From an uncultured Clostridia bacterium (GTDB taxonomy: Bacteria; Bacillota; Clostridia; TANB77; UBA1234): a stretch of 64,000 nt of DNA. Of this stretch, positions 16,392-25,243 are shown in pieces; within the stretch, counting starts at the first letter, position 1; the number at the start of each line of letters is the position of its first letter. The notes under the pieces were generated by a model. It was not told the origin of the DNA. It saw nothing but the letters and a program-made list of their open reading frames with translations, and searched no databases. The position numbers and the translations under genes are program-made. The DNA lies in contig CAKPOE010000001.1 in the NCBI GenBank assembly GCA_934169745.1, forward strand, positions 62,001 to 126,000, written 5' to 3'.

Positions 16392-17149
16392 GTGTTTAAC
16401 TCCCTCCATATACAGTCGAAGAATTTTGAGAACTTTGGGTTTTCTCTGCAGTTTAGTGGTGTTCTTCCATCCATTTGAAAATCTATGTTATAGACTTTCT
16501 TGATGATGGCAGGACGCTTAGACAAGACAATTACCTTGTCAGACATACTGATACTTTCAGGAATGTCATGTGTCACCATGATTGTTGTCTTTCCCTCTTG
16601 CTTGATTATTTTATAGACATCATCAGTTACAGAGAGTCTAGTTTGGTAATCAAGCGCAGAAAATGCTTCATCGAGTAGTAGAATTTCTGGACTAGTGGCA
16701 AGAGTTCTAATTAGAGCAGCTCTTTGCCTCATTCCGCCGGAGAGTTGAGAAGGATATTTATCTTTGAATTCATAGAGACCATAATTCTTGAGAAGTCTTT
16801 GAACGTAATTAGTGGTTTCGTCGGTAACCATATGCTTTACTTCTAATCCAAACATTACGTTCCTGAAAATGGTTCTCCATTCAAGCAAATAATCCTTTTG
16901 AAGCATGTAGCCAATGCTATCAGACAGTCCATTTAACTCCTTTCCTTCAAGGAAGATTTTGCCTCCAGATGAATTTTCAAGTCCAGCAATGATGGAAAGA
17001 AGAGTGGATTTACCACAGCCACTTGGTCCAACGATGCTCACAAAATCTCCTTTTTCAAATGCATAGGAGAAGTCTTGAATTGCGACAGTTTCACCATTTT
17101 CATCTTGGTAAAGTTTGCTAATGTTTTTAAGCTCCAGTATTTTCTCCAT
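16388..17149 (-). CDS. ABC transporter ATP-binding protein (SsuB/TauB type)
   Basis: 253 residues; ATG 17149 lies 7-9 bases after AGGAGGTG, while the upstream GTG overlaps that site. Walker A is GPSGCGKSTL, the signature LSGGMRQRAA, Walker B ILLLDEAFSALD and the switch His lies in TIMVTHDIPES. It is the first gene of the operon and energises uptake. The Q-loop segment YMLQKDYLLEWRTIFRNV resembles nitrate/sulfonate/HMP importers. No TPP, cobalamin or other riboswitch was recognised in the 131-bp upstream gap, so thiamine-precursor uptake is not supported by regulation. Confidence 0.9.
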   Translation of the reverse strand: MEKILELKNISKLYQDENGETVAIQDFSYAFEKGDFVSIVGPSGCGKSTLLSIIAGLENSSGGKIFLEGKELNGLSDSIGYMLQKDYLLEWRTIFRNVMFGLEVKHMVTDETTNYVQRLLKNYGLYEFKDKYPSQLSGGMRQRAALIRTLATSPEILLLDEAFSALDYQTRLSVTDDVYKIIKQEGKTTIMVTHDIPESISMSDKVIVLSKRPAIIKKVYNIDFQMDGRTPLNCRENPKFSKFFDCIWRELNT

Positions 17150-17280
17150 GAATTTCACCTCCTAACTATTTTTAAAAGTATCATCGATATAATATATGTT
17201 TTTTTGATTATAAATGACACAATTTTCTATGTAATAAAAACAAAAAAATAAAATATGTATTAATAAAGAATGGGGGAATT

Positions 17281-18938
17281 ATGGAAAGAAAAATAAATAG
17301 AAAACAAACATTTTTAGCGGGTGTTTTAACGATTGCAATTGCACAAATTGTAATAAAATTTTTTGGATTATTTTATAGACTTGTAATTACTAATATTCCG
17401 TACTTTGGCGATGAGGGGAATGGAATTTATGGTGCAGGGTTTCAAATATATACATTATTGCTAGCAATTGTTACAACAGGAATACCTATTGCGGTTTCAA
17501 AATTGGTGTCTGAGAAGAAAGCATTACGGGATGGAAAAAGAATCTCATCAAATATTTAAAATTGCATTTGTATTATTTTCACTTGTGGGAATTATAGGAA
17601 CTGCCATTCTATTTTTTCGGAGCACATTATATAGCGAATAATTTAATAGGAAATAGTGATGTGGAAGGAGTTTTGGTAGCTCTTTCACCATCTATATTTT
17701 TTGTTGCTGTTTCATCTGTAATAAGAGGATATTTTAATGGAATGTATAATATGAAAGCAACATCTAACTCACAAATGATAGAACAGTTTTTTAAAAGTTT
17801 ATTTACTATAGTAATAGTATTCATATTGTATTTAATGGTTCCTACTATTGGAAAAATAGAAAATATTTTTAATTTGTCAGAGGAAAATATTACGTCAGTG
17901 ATGGCTGCAGGAGCAAATCTGGCTTCAACAATAGCTACCGCAGTTGGTTTCGTTTATTTATATTTATACTATAGCAAACGTAAGAAAGAGATATGGCATG
18001 ATATAAGAACGGAGCCTAAAAAATATAGTGTTGGAACAAAAAGAAAGTTGGTTAAAACAATACTGTTTTTAGCAATACCAATGTCTCTTACTGCATTAAT
18101 TTCCGCGATAAACAAGAATATTGATACACTTACAGTAATAAAAGGATTAAAAACAGTACTTTCAACTAGGGTTGCACCAAGTATGATAGTTACGGAGGCA
18201 ACTAAGCTTTACGGCATTTTATCTGGGAAAGTAGATATGTTAATAGGATTGCCATTATCGTTAAATATAGCTTTTGCAACTGCTCTTGTACCAGCAATTT
18301 CAGAACGTATAGTTTTGAGAGACATTGAAGGCGCAGCCAAAAAAATTACATTCTCTCTAAAAATATCTGCACTAATAGCTTTTCCGTGTGCGATTGGGCT
18401 TTGTATACTAGCTGAGCCAATTTTAAACTTGTTGTTTCCAAATAGTAATTCAATAGAGGCGGTTTCACTTTTACAATTAAGTTCCTTTACAATCATTTTT
18501 TCAGTATTGGATCAAACGGTTAATGGTGCATTACAAGGAATTGGAAAATTGTTTATTCCGAGCATTACACTTGCAATAGGAGCTGTGGTTAAATTGATAT
18601 TAAATTTAATACTAATACCTAAAATAGGGATTAATGGTGCTGCAATAGGAACCATTGCTTTTCACGCAATAGCTTTAATTATTGGAATTTTAAGTTTGAA
18701 TAAAAGTATCAAATTAAATTTGAAAAGAGATAAGTTTATTTTAAAAATCATATTTGCCACACTATTTATGGCAATAGCTGTAATTGTAGTTCAGCAAAAT
18801 GTACAATTAAATTCAAAATTATCTACAATAGTTACTATTGCAATTGGTGGAATAATATATTTAATTTCTATAGTACTATTAAAATTATTTAATAAAGAAG
18901 AATGTAAAAATATTCCTTATATAAATAAATTTATATAA
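17281..18938 (+). CDS. SpoVB/MurJ-type polysaccharide flippase, needs two +1 shifts at CGG
   Basis: The N-terminal part (17281-17526) reads RKQTFLAGVLTIAIAQIVIK and VSEKKAL, then meets CGG at 17527. Skipping its C gives GMEKESHQIFKIAFVLFS and so on to AILFF, where a second CGG at 17618 again needs a C skipped to give GAHYIANNLIG and the rest of a normal 12-14 helix flippase. The full product is about 552 residues, the usual length for SpoVB-type proteins. No stop, deletion or other damage is seen. Without recoding only 92 residues would be made. It is preceded by an A/T-rich promoter region and stands alone. Family role is transport of lipid-linked wall precursors or spore cortex material. 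Confidence 0.85.
17527..17530 (+). other. CGG +1 recoding site 2 (CGGG)
   Basis: CGG in frame with ATG 17281; TTA, skip C, GGG restores the flippase frame. In the family a Gly commonly follows EKKAL at this place. The stop-free overlap of the two frames runs from 17465 to 17559. Confidence 0.85.
17618..17621 (+). other. CGG +1 recoding site 3 (CGGA)
   Basis: CGG is in frame after the first shift; TTT, skip C, GGA restores the frame. Stops at 17595-17597 in the new frame and 17639-17641 in the old confine the shift to 17598-17641. A six-T run precedes it. Confidence 0.85.
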
Positions 18939-19162
18939 TTTTATACGGTAGGAAAAAAATTACACTTGTAAGAATGTTGTAAAATAGCCGTTTGCAGTAT
19001 ACATAATTGATGAAAGCGCTGAAAAATAAACATTTTTTTTGAAAAAAGTTAAAAAAATGCATAAAACAAGCAGGAATATTAAAAAAAATGGAGAAATATA
19101 TCTACAGAAGATGTAGTATAAGACTATATCAATTCTTAAAATCTTATAGGAGGTAGTGAATA

Positions 19163-19441
19163 ATGAACAAAGCTGATTTGATCGCAAAAATAGCTGAAGA
19201 AGCTGAATTATCAAAGAAAAGTGCAGAAGCTGCATTAAACGCATTTATTGGTGCAGTAGAAAGCGCTCTTAAGAAAGGTGATAAAGTTCAACTAGTTGGA
19301 TTTGGTTCTTTCGAAGTAAGAAAGAGAGCTGCTAGAAAAGGTAGAAACCCACAAACTAAAGAAGAAATCAAAATACCTGCTTCAAAAGCTCCAGTATTCA
19401 AAGCTGGTAAAGCTTTAAAAGATTTAGTAAATAAAAGATAA
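19163..19441 (+). CDS. hup: DNA-binding protein HU
   Basis: 92 residues from ATG 19163 with AGGAGGT. Canonical HU: MNKADLIAKIAEEAELSKK, FGSFEVRKRAARKGRNPQT, and IPASKAPVFKAGKALK. It binds and bends DNA as a dimer and compacts the nucleoid. The 223-bp upstream gap is very A-rich and holds likely promoter sequences, for example TTGAAA at 19039 with TAAAAC 17 bp later. A strong terminator follows. HU next to an RqcP-type S4 gene is a common Clostridia arrangement. Confidence 0.96.
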   Translation: MNKADLIAKIAEEAELSKKSAEAALNAFIGAVESALKKGDKVQLVGFGSFEVRKRAARKGRNPQTKEEIKIPASKAPVFKAGKALKDLVNKR

Positions 19442-19457
19442 GTCTTGTAAGCGATAA

Positions 19458-19485
19458 AAAAGATGGGAACTACTTCCCATCTTTT
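19458..19485 (+). terminator. Intrinsic terminator of hup
   Basis: AAAGATGGGAA pairs with TTCCCATCTTT around CTAC, with A and T runs on the flanks. Confidence 0.85.
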
Positions 19486-19518
19486 AATTTATATAATGGG
19501 AAGATAATAAATAAATAT

Positions 19519-19550
19519 TGTAGGGTGTCGCCGCCTTCGGCGACCCGCAA
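19519..19550. repeat. Family A hairpin repeat
   Basis: TGTAGGG followed by GTCGCCG (19527-19533) and CGGCGAC (19538-19544) with the loop CCTT. The core is the same as in the copy at 1552. The 315-bp gap between hup and the S4 gene holds the terminator, this element and a family B palindrome. Confidence 0.65.
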
Positions 19551-19606
19551 AGCAAAAATGAAGTACAATGATTTCATTTACAGTGTTAAAAATACAGAAT
19601 AAGCAT

Positions 19607-19700
19607 ACACCGACAATCAATTTTCCGGCAGTCACTTTTTTGCTCATTTTTTTCAAAAACAAGCGAAAAAGTGGCTGTCGGAAAATAGATCATCGGCGTT
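19607..19700. repeat. Family B palindrome, full-length copy 2
   Basis: The left arm starts ACACCGACAATCAATTTTCC and continues GGCAGTCACTTTTTTGCT; the right arm has AGCGAAAAAGTGGCTGTCGG and ends ATCATCGGCGTT. The arms pair almost completely. Compared with the copy at 14387, many positions changed on both arms together, keeping the palindrome. Confidence 0.8.
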
Positions 19701-19756
19701 AGCAAGTATGAAAATCTTTGCTCCTCATTTTTCTTGTATAATAAAGGAGATAACAA

Positions 19757-19996
19757 ATGCGATTAGATAAGTTTTTGAAAATTAGTAGAGTAATAAAGAG
19801 AAGGACAGTTGCGAATGATGCATGTGACGCGGGAAGAGTGACAATAAACGGAAAAATAGCAAAAGCTAGTACTGAAATAAAAATAGGAGATATTGTAGAA
19901 ATAAAATATGGGGAAAAGATAATAAAGTTTGAAGTGATGAACATAAATGAAGTGGCAACTAAAGCTGGAGCCGAAGGAATGATAAAACCTTTGTAA
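19757..19996 (+). CDS. rqcP: S4-domain RNA-binding protein RqcP (YabO)
   Basis: 79 residues. MRLDKFLKISRVIKRRTVAN, CDAGRVTINGKIAK and IKIGDIVEIKYG form a stand-alone S4 domain as in RqcP/YabO, which helps RqcH add poly-alanine tails to stalled nascent chains on 50S subunits. AAAGGAGA precedes ATG 19757. Hsp15-type S4 proteins are longer, so RqcP is preferred. A ribosome rescue factor is of interest here because of the CGG recoding in the same genome, but no direct link is shown. Confidence 0.85.
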   Translation: MRLDKFLKISRVIKRRTVANDACDAGRVTINGKIAKASTEIKIGDIVEIKYGEKIIKFEVMNINEVATKAGAEGMIKPL

Positions 19997-20040
19997 CAAA
20001 AAAACTTGATATGCATACTGTATAATATGGAGTGATGCAT

Positions 20041-20337
20041 ATGAAAAAAAACAGAGGTGGAAATATTTCACTGAAACAAGCAATGGGTATGATGAACCAA
20101 AGAAATACAATATTAGTTGATGTTAAGTCTGAAGACGAATATGCACAGTTTCATTTAAATAGAAGTATAAATATGCCTATTGAAAACTTTAAGAAAATGG
20201 TACCTAAAGTGATAAAGAATAAAAATCAAAGAGTAATTCTCTATTGTTCTAGTGGAACACGAAGTTTGGCAGCGTATGAAATGCTTATAGATATGGGGTA
20301 TTACTATGTATACAATATAGCAGGAGGAGTAGAATAG
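20041..20337 (+). CDS. Rhodanese-like domain protein
   Basis: About 98 residues; ATG 20041 is preferred, with GGAG 8-10 bases upstream. A single rhodanese domain: ILVDVKSEDEYAQFHLNRSI, then the active-site loop YCSSGTRSLAAYEML with catalytic Cys, and the C-terminal GYYYVYNIAGGVE. It likely moves sulfane sulfur or acts as a redox chaperone; the partner is unknown. It starts about 45 bases after rqcP and ends 4 bases before the next gene, so they form a small operon. Confidence 0.88.
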   Translation: MKKNRGGNISLKQAMGMMNQRNTILVDVKSEDEYAQFHLNRSINMPIENFKKMVPKVIKNKNQRVILYCSSGTRSLAAYEMLIDMGYYYVYNIAGGVE

Positions 20338-20341
20338 AAGT

Positions 20342-20890
20342 ATGCCATATATATGTGATGGACAAGAAAAAATACAATATGTACTTTCAAGACGTGCCAA
20401 AAAATATATTAATATCACATTAAAAAGTAATGGAGTAGTATATGTTTCGGCACCGAAACGAGTACCCATGTGTGAAGTAGAAAGAGTATTAGGCGGAAAA
20501 CTTGAGTGGATTAGAAAGAATATAAAAGAGAAGCACGAAGAAAAAGTATACACTAAAGAAGATTATAATAATGCAAAAATAACATATTCACTTGAAGTTG
20601 AAAAGTGGTTAAAAGTTTTATCAAAATACAATATAAAAATGCCAGAAATAAAAGTAAGAAAAATGAAAACAAGGTGGGGGTCATGTATACCTTCTAAAAA
20701 TAAGATTACACTTAACATCGCGTTAATATATGTGCCTAAAGAGTGTATGGAGTACGTAGTGTTGCATGAACTTGTGCATTTTCTTGAACCTAATCACGGA
20801 AAAAGATTTTATGGTATCATTGAAGAATATATGTCAGATTATAAACAAATAAGACAAAAATTAAATAGAGAGTATGGGAATATCTTATAA
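20342..20890 (+). CDS. YgjP-like metallopeptidase (DUF45/M48-like)
   Basis: 182 residues. The zinc site is LHELVHFLEPNHG, giving HExxH plus a downstream His, as in YgjP/WLM peptidases. KMKTRWGSCIPSKNKITLN is the conserved DUF45 motif just before it. No signal peptide, so cytoplasmic. The start at 20342 lies 4 bases past the rhodanese stop. Substrates of the family are not established with certainty. Confidence 0.88.
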   Translation: MPYICDGQEKIQYVLSRRAKKYINITLKSNGVVYVSAPKRVPMCEVERVLGGKLEWIRKNIKEKHEEKVYTKEDYNNAKITYSLEVEKWLKVLSKYNIKMPEIKVRKMKTRWGSCIPSKNKITLNIALIYVPKECMEYVVLHELVHFLEPNHGKRFYGIIEEYMSDYKQIRQKLNREYGNIL

Positions 20891-20974
20891 GTTAAGATAT
20901 TCCTTTTTTGCTATATTTTTTGCATTGAGTAGTTGGCAATCTAGAATGTACAATTAACTTAAGAGGTGGGGAAT

Positions 20975-22564
20975 ATGCATAGGAAAAGTGTACATATTAG
21001 AGTTGTTTGTGTCATATTACTTTTAATAATTTTAACTGGGGTTTGTTCTGTTGATGCCGGAAAATTTAATATGTCATATTTATATGGAAATTATAATTAT
21101 ACAAACTTAATTAAGCGAACAAACAATTCGCTAAATGAGGTGTCACCAAGTTATTTTGATTTGAATAGTGATGGAACACTTTGCTTAAATATAATAGACG
21201 AAGACTTTGTGAGTAATGCTCATAAAATAGGTGTGAAAGTAGTACCCTTTTTGAGTAATCATTGGGATCGAGCGAAAGGAAGAGCAGCACTTTCAAATAT
21301 AGAAAAACTTACAACGCAAATAGTAAATGCTATTGAAAAATATAATTTGGATGGTGTCAATGTTGATATAGAAAATGTTACAAATGTAGATAGAGAAAAT
21401 TATACAAAATTAGTAAAAAGATTAAGAGAAAAATTATCGTCTTCAAAGACTGTTTCAGTAGCGGTTGCTGCAAATCCTAACGGATGGAACCAAGGATGGC
21501 ATGCGTCATATGATTATGCAGAACTTTCAAATTATGCAGATTATATTATGGTTATGGCATATGATGAACATTACGAGAGTGGTGAAGCGGGACCTGTTGC
21601 TAGTATACAATTCGTTGAGAAATCTATAAAATATGCTCTTAAATATGTTTCAAAAGATAAGGTGGTTCTAGGAATTCCATTTTACGGTAGGTATTGGAAA
21701 AACAGTTCTTCGTATGGAGGCTATGGTGTAAGTTTAAATAAAATAGACACATTAGTAAAAAAATATAAGAGTAATGTGGTATATGATAACGATTCACAGT
21801 CTGTAAAAGCAACAATTACAATTTCTTCATCAGATACTAAGCCTACAATCAATGGAAGAACTTTATATGCAGGTACATATACATTTTGGTATGAAAATGA
21901 GCAGAGTATAAAAGCTAAAATAGCACTTGTTAATAAATATGATATAAAAGGAACTGGCAGTTGGAGTTTAGGGCAAGAGTGTGAGGAAACATGGAGCTAT
22001 TATATGAAAGCGTTGAACAACAGTGAAAATATGAATGAAGAATTTATTGATGTTGATGAAAAGCGATGGTCATATGAGGATATAATGAAAGTAAAACAAA
22101 GCGGATATATGAACGGTAAAAATAATTATGAATTTGCTCCAACAGAATATATTACAAGAGCTGAATTTGCTGTAACAATTGCAAGAGCGTTAAATTTGGA
22201 AATAAAAGAAATATCAATTTCAAGTTACCAAGATACAAAAGAGCACTGGGCGAAGAATTATATAGAAGCTGTGAGAGAAGCGGGAATCATGATTGGATAT
22301 GGTGATGGTAATTTTAGACCTAATGCACAAGTAACAAGGGAAGAAGTTGCAAAAGTACTATCCCTACTAAAATTAAGTGGTTTAGGAATGGAAGGGACAA
22401 TATATTTTAAAGATGTTTTACCAACAGAATGGTCTTACACGTATGTCTTAGATGTAACTCAAAAAGGTTTTATGAAAGGATATCCAAACAATACATTTAT
22501 GCCACAAAATAATATAACAAGAGAAGAAATAGCAACAGTAATATCAAGGGCGTTCAAGCTGTAA
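20975..22564 (+). CDS. Secreted GH18 glycoside hydrolase with three SLH repeats
   Basis: 529 residues. ATG 20975 follows AGAGGTGGGG and begins a signal peptide (VVCVILLLIILTGVCSVDAG). Residues about 30-350 are a GH18 barrel of the YaaH/SleL class: LDGVNVDIEN holds the DxxDxDxE catalytic motif, with IMVMAYDEHYE and VVLGIPFYGRYW downstream. The last 180 residues are three S-layer homology repeats (WSYEDIMKVKQSGYMNG, HWAKNYIEAVREAGIM, EWSYTYVLDVTQKGFMKG, each followed by ITRAEF or TREE). The protein is thus held on the cell wall, where it may cleave N-acetylglucosamine linkages of peptidoglycan or spore cortex. Confidence 0.9.
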   Translation: MHRKSVHIRVVCVILLLIILTGVCSVDAGKFNMSYLYGNYNYTNLIKRTNNSLNEVSPSYFDLNSDGTLCLNIIDEDFVSNAHKIGVKVVPFLSNHWDRAKGRAALSNIEKLTTQIVNAIEKYNLDGVNVDIENVTNVDRENYTKLVKRLREKLSSSKTVSVAVAANPNGWNQGWHASYDYAELSNYADYIMVMAYDEHYESGEAGPVASIQFVEKSIKYALKYVSKDKVVLGIPFYGRYWKNSSSYGGYGVSLNKIDTLVKKYKSNVVYDNDSQSVKATITISSSDTKPTINGRTLYAGTYTFWYENEQSIKAKIALVNKYDIKGTGSWSLGQECEETWSYYMKALNNSENMNEEFIDVDEKRWSYEDIMKVKQSGYMNGKNNYEFAPTEYITRAEFAVTIARALNLEIKEISISSYQDTKEHWAKNYIEAVREAGIMIGYGDGNFRPNAQVTREEVAKVLSLLKLSGLGMEGTIYFKDVLPTEWSYTYVLDVTQKGFMKGYPNNTFMPQNNITREEIATVISRAFKL

Positions 22565-22590
22565 AAATTGTATAATGATGAATGCAAATC

Positions 22591-22621
22591 GTTGTGGGGC
22601 GCGGGCACTGTACCGCGCCGA
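22591..22621. repeat. Family A hairpin repeat, CACTGTA loop subtype
   Basis: GGCGCGG (22598-22604) pairs with CCGCGCC (22613-22619) around GCACTGTA. The same loop is found in the copy at 36376 with a different stem. It follows the GH18 gene and may terminate it. The rest of the gap to 22734 is A/T rich with an imperfect palindrome near 22670-22692. Confidence 0.6.
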
Positions 22622-22734
22622 TTACACATGAACGGACATAAGATGATTGTAAATGTATAAAATATAAATTTCAAATTAAGACTTAATTTGAATATTGATA
22701 TAATATTTTTCATATACTCACTTTATTAACTTCG

Positions 22735-23421
22735 TCACATTTCTTTTCCTAATTTTTTTATGGCTTTGGATTCAATTCTTGAAACATAACTTCTAGAAAT
22801 TCCAAGCATTTCCGCAATTTCGTTTTGCGTTTTTGCTTCATGTCCATTTAAACCAAATCGCATTTCTATAATAGTTTTTTCTCTTCCGTGTAAAACTTCA
22901 GAAATTTTTGAATATAATTTTTTGATTTTTAATTTCAAGTCAATTTCATCTTCTATGCTTATAGGACTACTTTCAATAACATCCATGAAGGTTATTGAAT
23001 TACCGTCTTTATCTTGACCTATAGCATCATTTAATGATACTTCTTGTTGTAATTTTTTTGATGAACGTAAATGCATTAGTATTTCGTTTTCTATACAACG
23101 AGCAACATATGTGGCAAGTCTAACTCCTTTATTTCCTTTGAAGCTGTTTATACCTTTTATCAAACCAATTGTCCCTATTGAGATTATATCTTCTTGATCT
23201 GTTTGGGGATTTGTGTATTTTTTGGCAACATGTGCAACCAATCTTAAGTTTCTTTCTATTAAAATTTTTTTTGCGTTTTCATCACCATTTTGATATCTCT
23301 CTAAATACATTGCTTCTTCGTCTTGAGAAAGTGGCTCTGGGAAAAGATTATAATTAGTCACATAACCAACTAAAAAGAAAAACTCTTGAAAAATTCCTAG
23401 AAATGATGTTAATCCAAGCAT
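22735..23421 (-). CDS. sigK: RNA polymerase sporulation sigma factor SigK (uninterrupted)
   Basis: 228 residues, start at 23421 with GGAGGTG upstream on the minus strand. Region 2 reads ILIERNLRLVAHVAKKY, then QEDIISIGTIGLIKGINSFK and YVARCIENEILMHLR; region 4 has REKTIIEMRFGLNG and TQNEIAEMLGISRSYVSRIE. The N-terminal 20 residues form the hydrophobic pro-sequence (LTSFLGIFQEFFFLVGYV) removed in the mother cell. The gene is whole, without a skin element. Sigma-K directs late mother-cell genes for coat and lysis. It is divergent from dacF. Confidence 0.92.
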   Translation of the reverse strand: MLGLTSFLGIFQEFFFLVGYVTNYNLFPEPLSQDEEAMYLERYQNGDENAKKILIERNLRLVAHVAKKYTNPQTDQEDIISIGTIGLIKGINSFKGNKGVRLATYVARCIENEILMHLRSSKKLQQEVSLNDAIGQDKDGNSITFMDVIESSPISIEDEIDLKLKIKKLYSKISEVLHGREKTIIEMRFGLNGHEAKTQNEIAEMLGISRSYVSRIESKAIKKLGKEM

Positions 23422-23553
23422 AAAAAGACACCTCCTTGCTTTAGATACTTAATCTATATTCACAGTTAGCATGTCAGTTGCCTGGCTAAAAATGATTTGA
23501 TAAATATGAATAAAAAGAAAAATTTACTAATAAAATTTAGTCAGAGGTGGACT

Positions 23554-24744
23554 ATGAAGAAGATATTTGTGTTTATAATTATTTATATACTTTGTTTTAG
23601 TCAAGTTTTTGGATATTATGAGCAGGATGATACAGAGATAATATATGAAAGTGATATTAAAGAAGTGATAAACACAATTCAGCAGAAGCCAGTTATTTAT
23701 GCAAAGTCGGCCATTTTGTTTGATAGAAAAAGTAAGAGGGTAATGTTAGAGAAAAATAGTAAAGAAAAAGTTCCAAACGCATCAACTACTAAAATTTTAA
23801 CAGCGATTGTTGCGTATGAAAATGGTAATATAGAAGACATTGTTACTATTAGCAAAAAGGCAGCACATACAAGTGGCTCAAGGGTAAAATTACAGGAAAA
23901 TGACAGAGTTAGTTTAAATGACTTGTTGTATGGATTACTATTATGTTCTGGAAATGATGCAGCGGTTGCAATTGCAGAACATATTGGTGGCGACATTGAG
24001 GGATTTTGCGAGATGATGAATGAAAAAGCTAAAGAAATAGGTGCTTTAGAAACTAATTTCACGAGTCCACATGGGTTAGATGATGAAGGGCATTATTCTA
24101 CAGCATATGATTTGGCTCTGATAGCAGATTATGCACTTTCAATACCATATATTGCCGAAATTGTAAAAACAAAAACTGCATTAATTAGAGTTAATGAAAG
24201 GGAAAGAGGCATAGGAAGTACAAACGAGATGCTTTCATGCTATTTGGGGGCTGATGGTGTAAAGACTGGGTATACAGGCAATGCAGGCAGATGCTTAGTT
24301 ACTTCTGCAACTAGAGATGGCTGGCAATTAATTTCTGTTGTGTTGGGATGCAATACCAAAAAACAAAGGACAACAGAATCCATAAAATTACTTAATTATG
24401 GATTTCAAAACTTTGAAATGTTTGATTTATGTAAGAATATGAAAAAGGACCATATACTAGAAATATATAAATCAAAGGAAAAATTTTACAAATTATCAAT
24501 TGACGATGAGTTTTGGTATCCTCTATTAGAGAATGAAAAGAATAAAATTGAATATCAGTATATTTTTGAACAAGAAAACGAGGCACCAATAAGGCAAAAT
24601 CAGTGTTGTGGAGAGGTAGTAATAAAATTGGGAGAAAATGTTATAAAAAGAATAGAAATACGAGCAGAAAATGAGATAAAAAGGAAAGAAATTTTAGATT
24701 ATTTCATGGATTTGTTAAGAAGAACATTAAAAAACAGAATATAA
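23554..24744 (+). CDS. D-alanyl-D-alanine carboxypeptidase (DacF/PBP5 family)
   Basis: About 396 residues. ATG 23554 was chosen because AGAGGTGG precedes it and a signal peptide (IFVFIIIYILCFSQVFG) follows; the TTG at 23497 has neither. Penicillin-binding motifs are complete: SxxK in NASTTKILTA, SGN in LLCSGNDAAVA and KTG in GVKTGYTG. It trims terminal D-Ala from peptidoglycan stems. Position next to sigK fits a DacF-type sporulation role in cortex maturation, which is inference. The C-terminal 100 residues are a beta-rich tail. Confidence 0.88.
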   Translation: MKKIFVFIIIYILCFSQVFGYYEQDDTEIIYESDIKEVINTIQQKPVIYAKSAILFDRKSKRVMLEKNSKEKVPNASTTKILTAIVAYENGNIEDIVTISKKAAHTSGSRVKLQENDRVSLNDLLYGLLLCSGNDAAVAIAEHIGGDIEGFCEMMNEKAKEIGALETNFTSPHGLDDEGHYSTAYDLALIADYALSIPYIAEIVKTKTALIRVNERERGIGSTNEMLSCYLGADGVKTGYTGNAGRCLVTSATRDGWQLISVVLGCNTKKQRTTESIKLLNYGFQNFEMFDLCKNMKKDHILEIYKSKEKFYKLSIDDEFWYPLLENEKNKIEYQYIFEQENEAPIRQNQCCGEVVIKLGENVIKRIEIRAENEIKRKEILDYFMDLLRRTLKNRI

Positions 24745-24774
24745 ATTAAAATCGGCAATTATTTCAAATTTATG

Positions 24775-24803
24775 TTGATATTTTATCGTTTTTATAGTAT
24801 CAT
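24775..24803 (+). promoter_or_regulatory. Sigma-A type promoter
   Basis: TTGATA (24775-24780), 17-bp spacer, TATCAT (24798-24803), 35 bases before the ATG at 24838. Confidence 0.5.
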
Positions 24804-24837
24804 AGATAAGTAATATATGCTCAAAATGGAGGTAAAA

Positions 24838-25239
24838 ATGAAGAGATTAGTTACAATATTTATGATATTAGTTGTGCTTAGTAGTTTTTGGATGGTTGCA
24901 TTTGCAGAAGAACAACCAGAAATAGCTCAAAGTAACGCTTCAGAGACGGTAATTAAAAATATGACGTCAAGGGAGCAAAAAATAGCAGAGTATACAAAAA
25001 AATATGGAGGGGATGCTTTTTACGGGAAGACGGCATATTATTTAGGACTTGCACAAAAATATAGTATACCAGTATGTTTTATAGGTCTTGCTATAGGTGC
25101 ACTTAACTTTTTTATCATTGGAAATAAAAAATTGGATAAAAGAGAACAAGGTTTTGGAATGATAATTGCATTTTTGTTAGGTTTAGTTGTTTTTCAGGTT
25201 TTACCATTATTATTTGCTATAGTTGTAGCAGGAAGGTGA
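24838..25239 (+). CDS. Small membrane protein with signal peptide
   Basis: 133 residues from ATG 24838 behind TGGAGGTAAA. A cleavable signal (LVTIFMILVVLSSFWMVAFA) is followed by a charged outer segment (TSREQKIAEYTKKYGG) and two membrane helices (IPVCFIGLAIGALNFFIIG and GMIIAFLLGLVVFQVLPLLF). I do not recognise a family; the layout recalls small TrbC/VirB2-like pilin precursors, without sequence proof. The next gene starts 4 bases after its stop, so it is likely the membrane partner of the ParA/TadZ-like ATPase. Confidence 0.6.
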   Translation: MKRLVTIFMILVVLSSFWMVAFAEEQPEIAQSNASETVIKNMTSREQKIAEYTKKYGGDAFYGKTAYYLGLAQKYSIPVCFIGLAIGALNFFIIGNKKLDKREQGFGMIIAFLLGLVVFQVLPLLFAIVVAGR

Positions 25240-25243
25240 TATA

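Noticed and set aside
14488..17149. Thiamine-precursor transporter (ThiXYZ).
   Set aside because: Homology permits it, but no TPP riboswitch or thi gene is nearby.
17281..18938. Flippase as a decayed pseudogene or as homopolymer sequencing errors.
   Set aside because: Both breaks coincide with in-frame CGG and no other lesion exists. Homopolymers are near site 3 but no notable one is needed at site 2. Three other genes break at CGG with no homopolymer.
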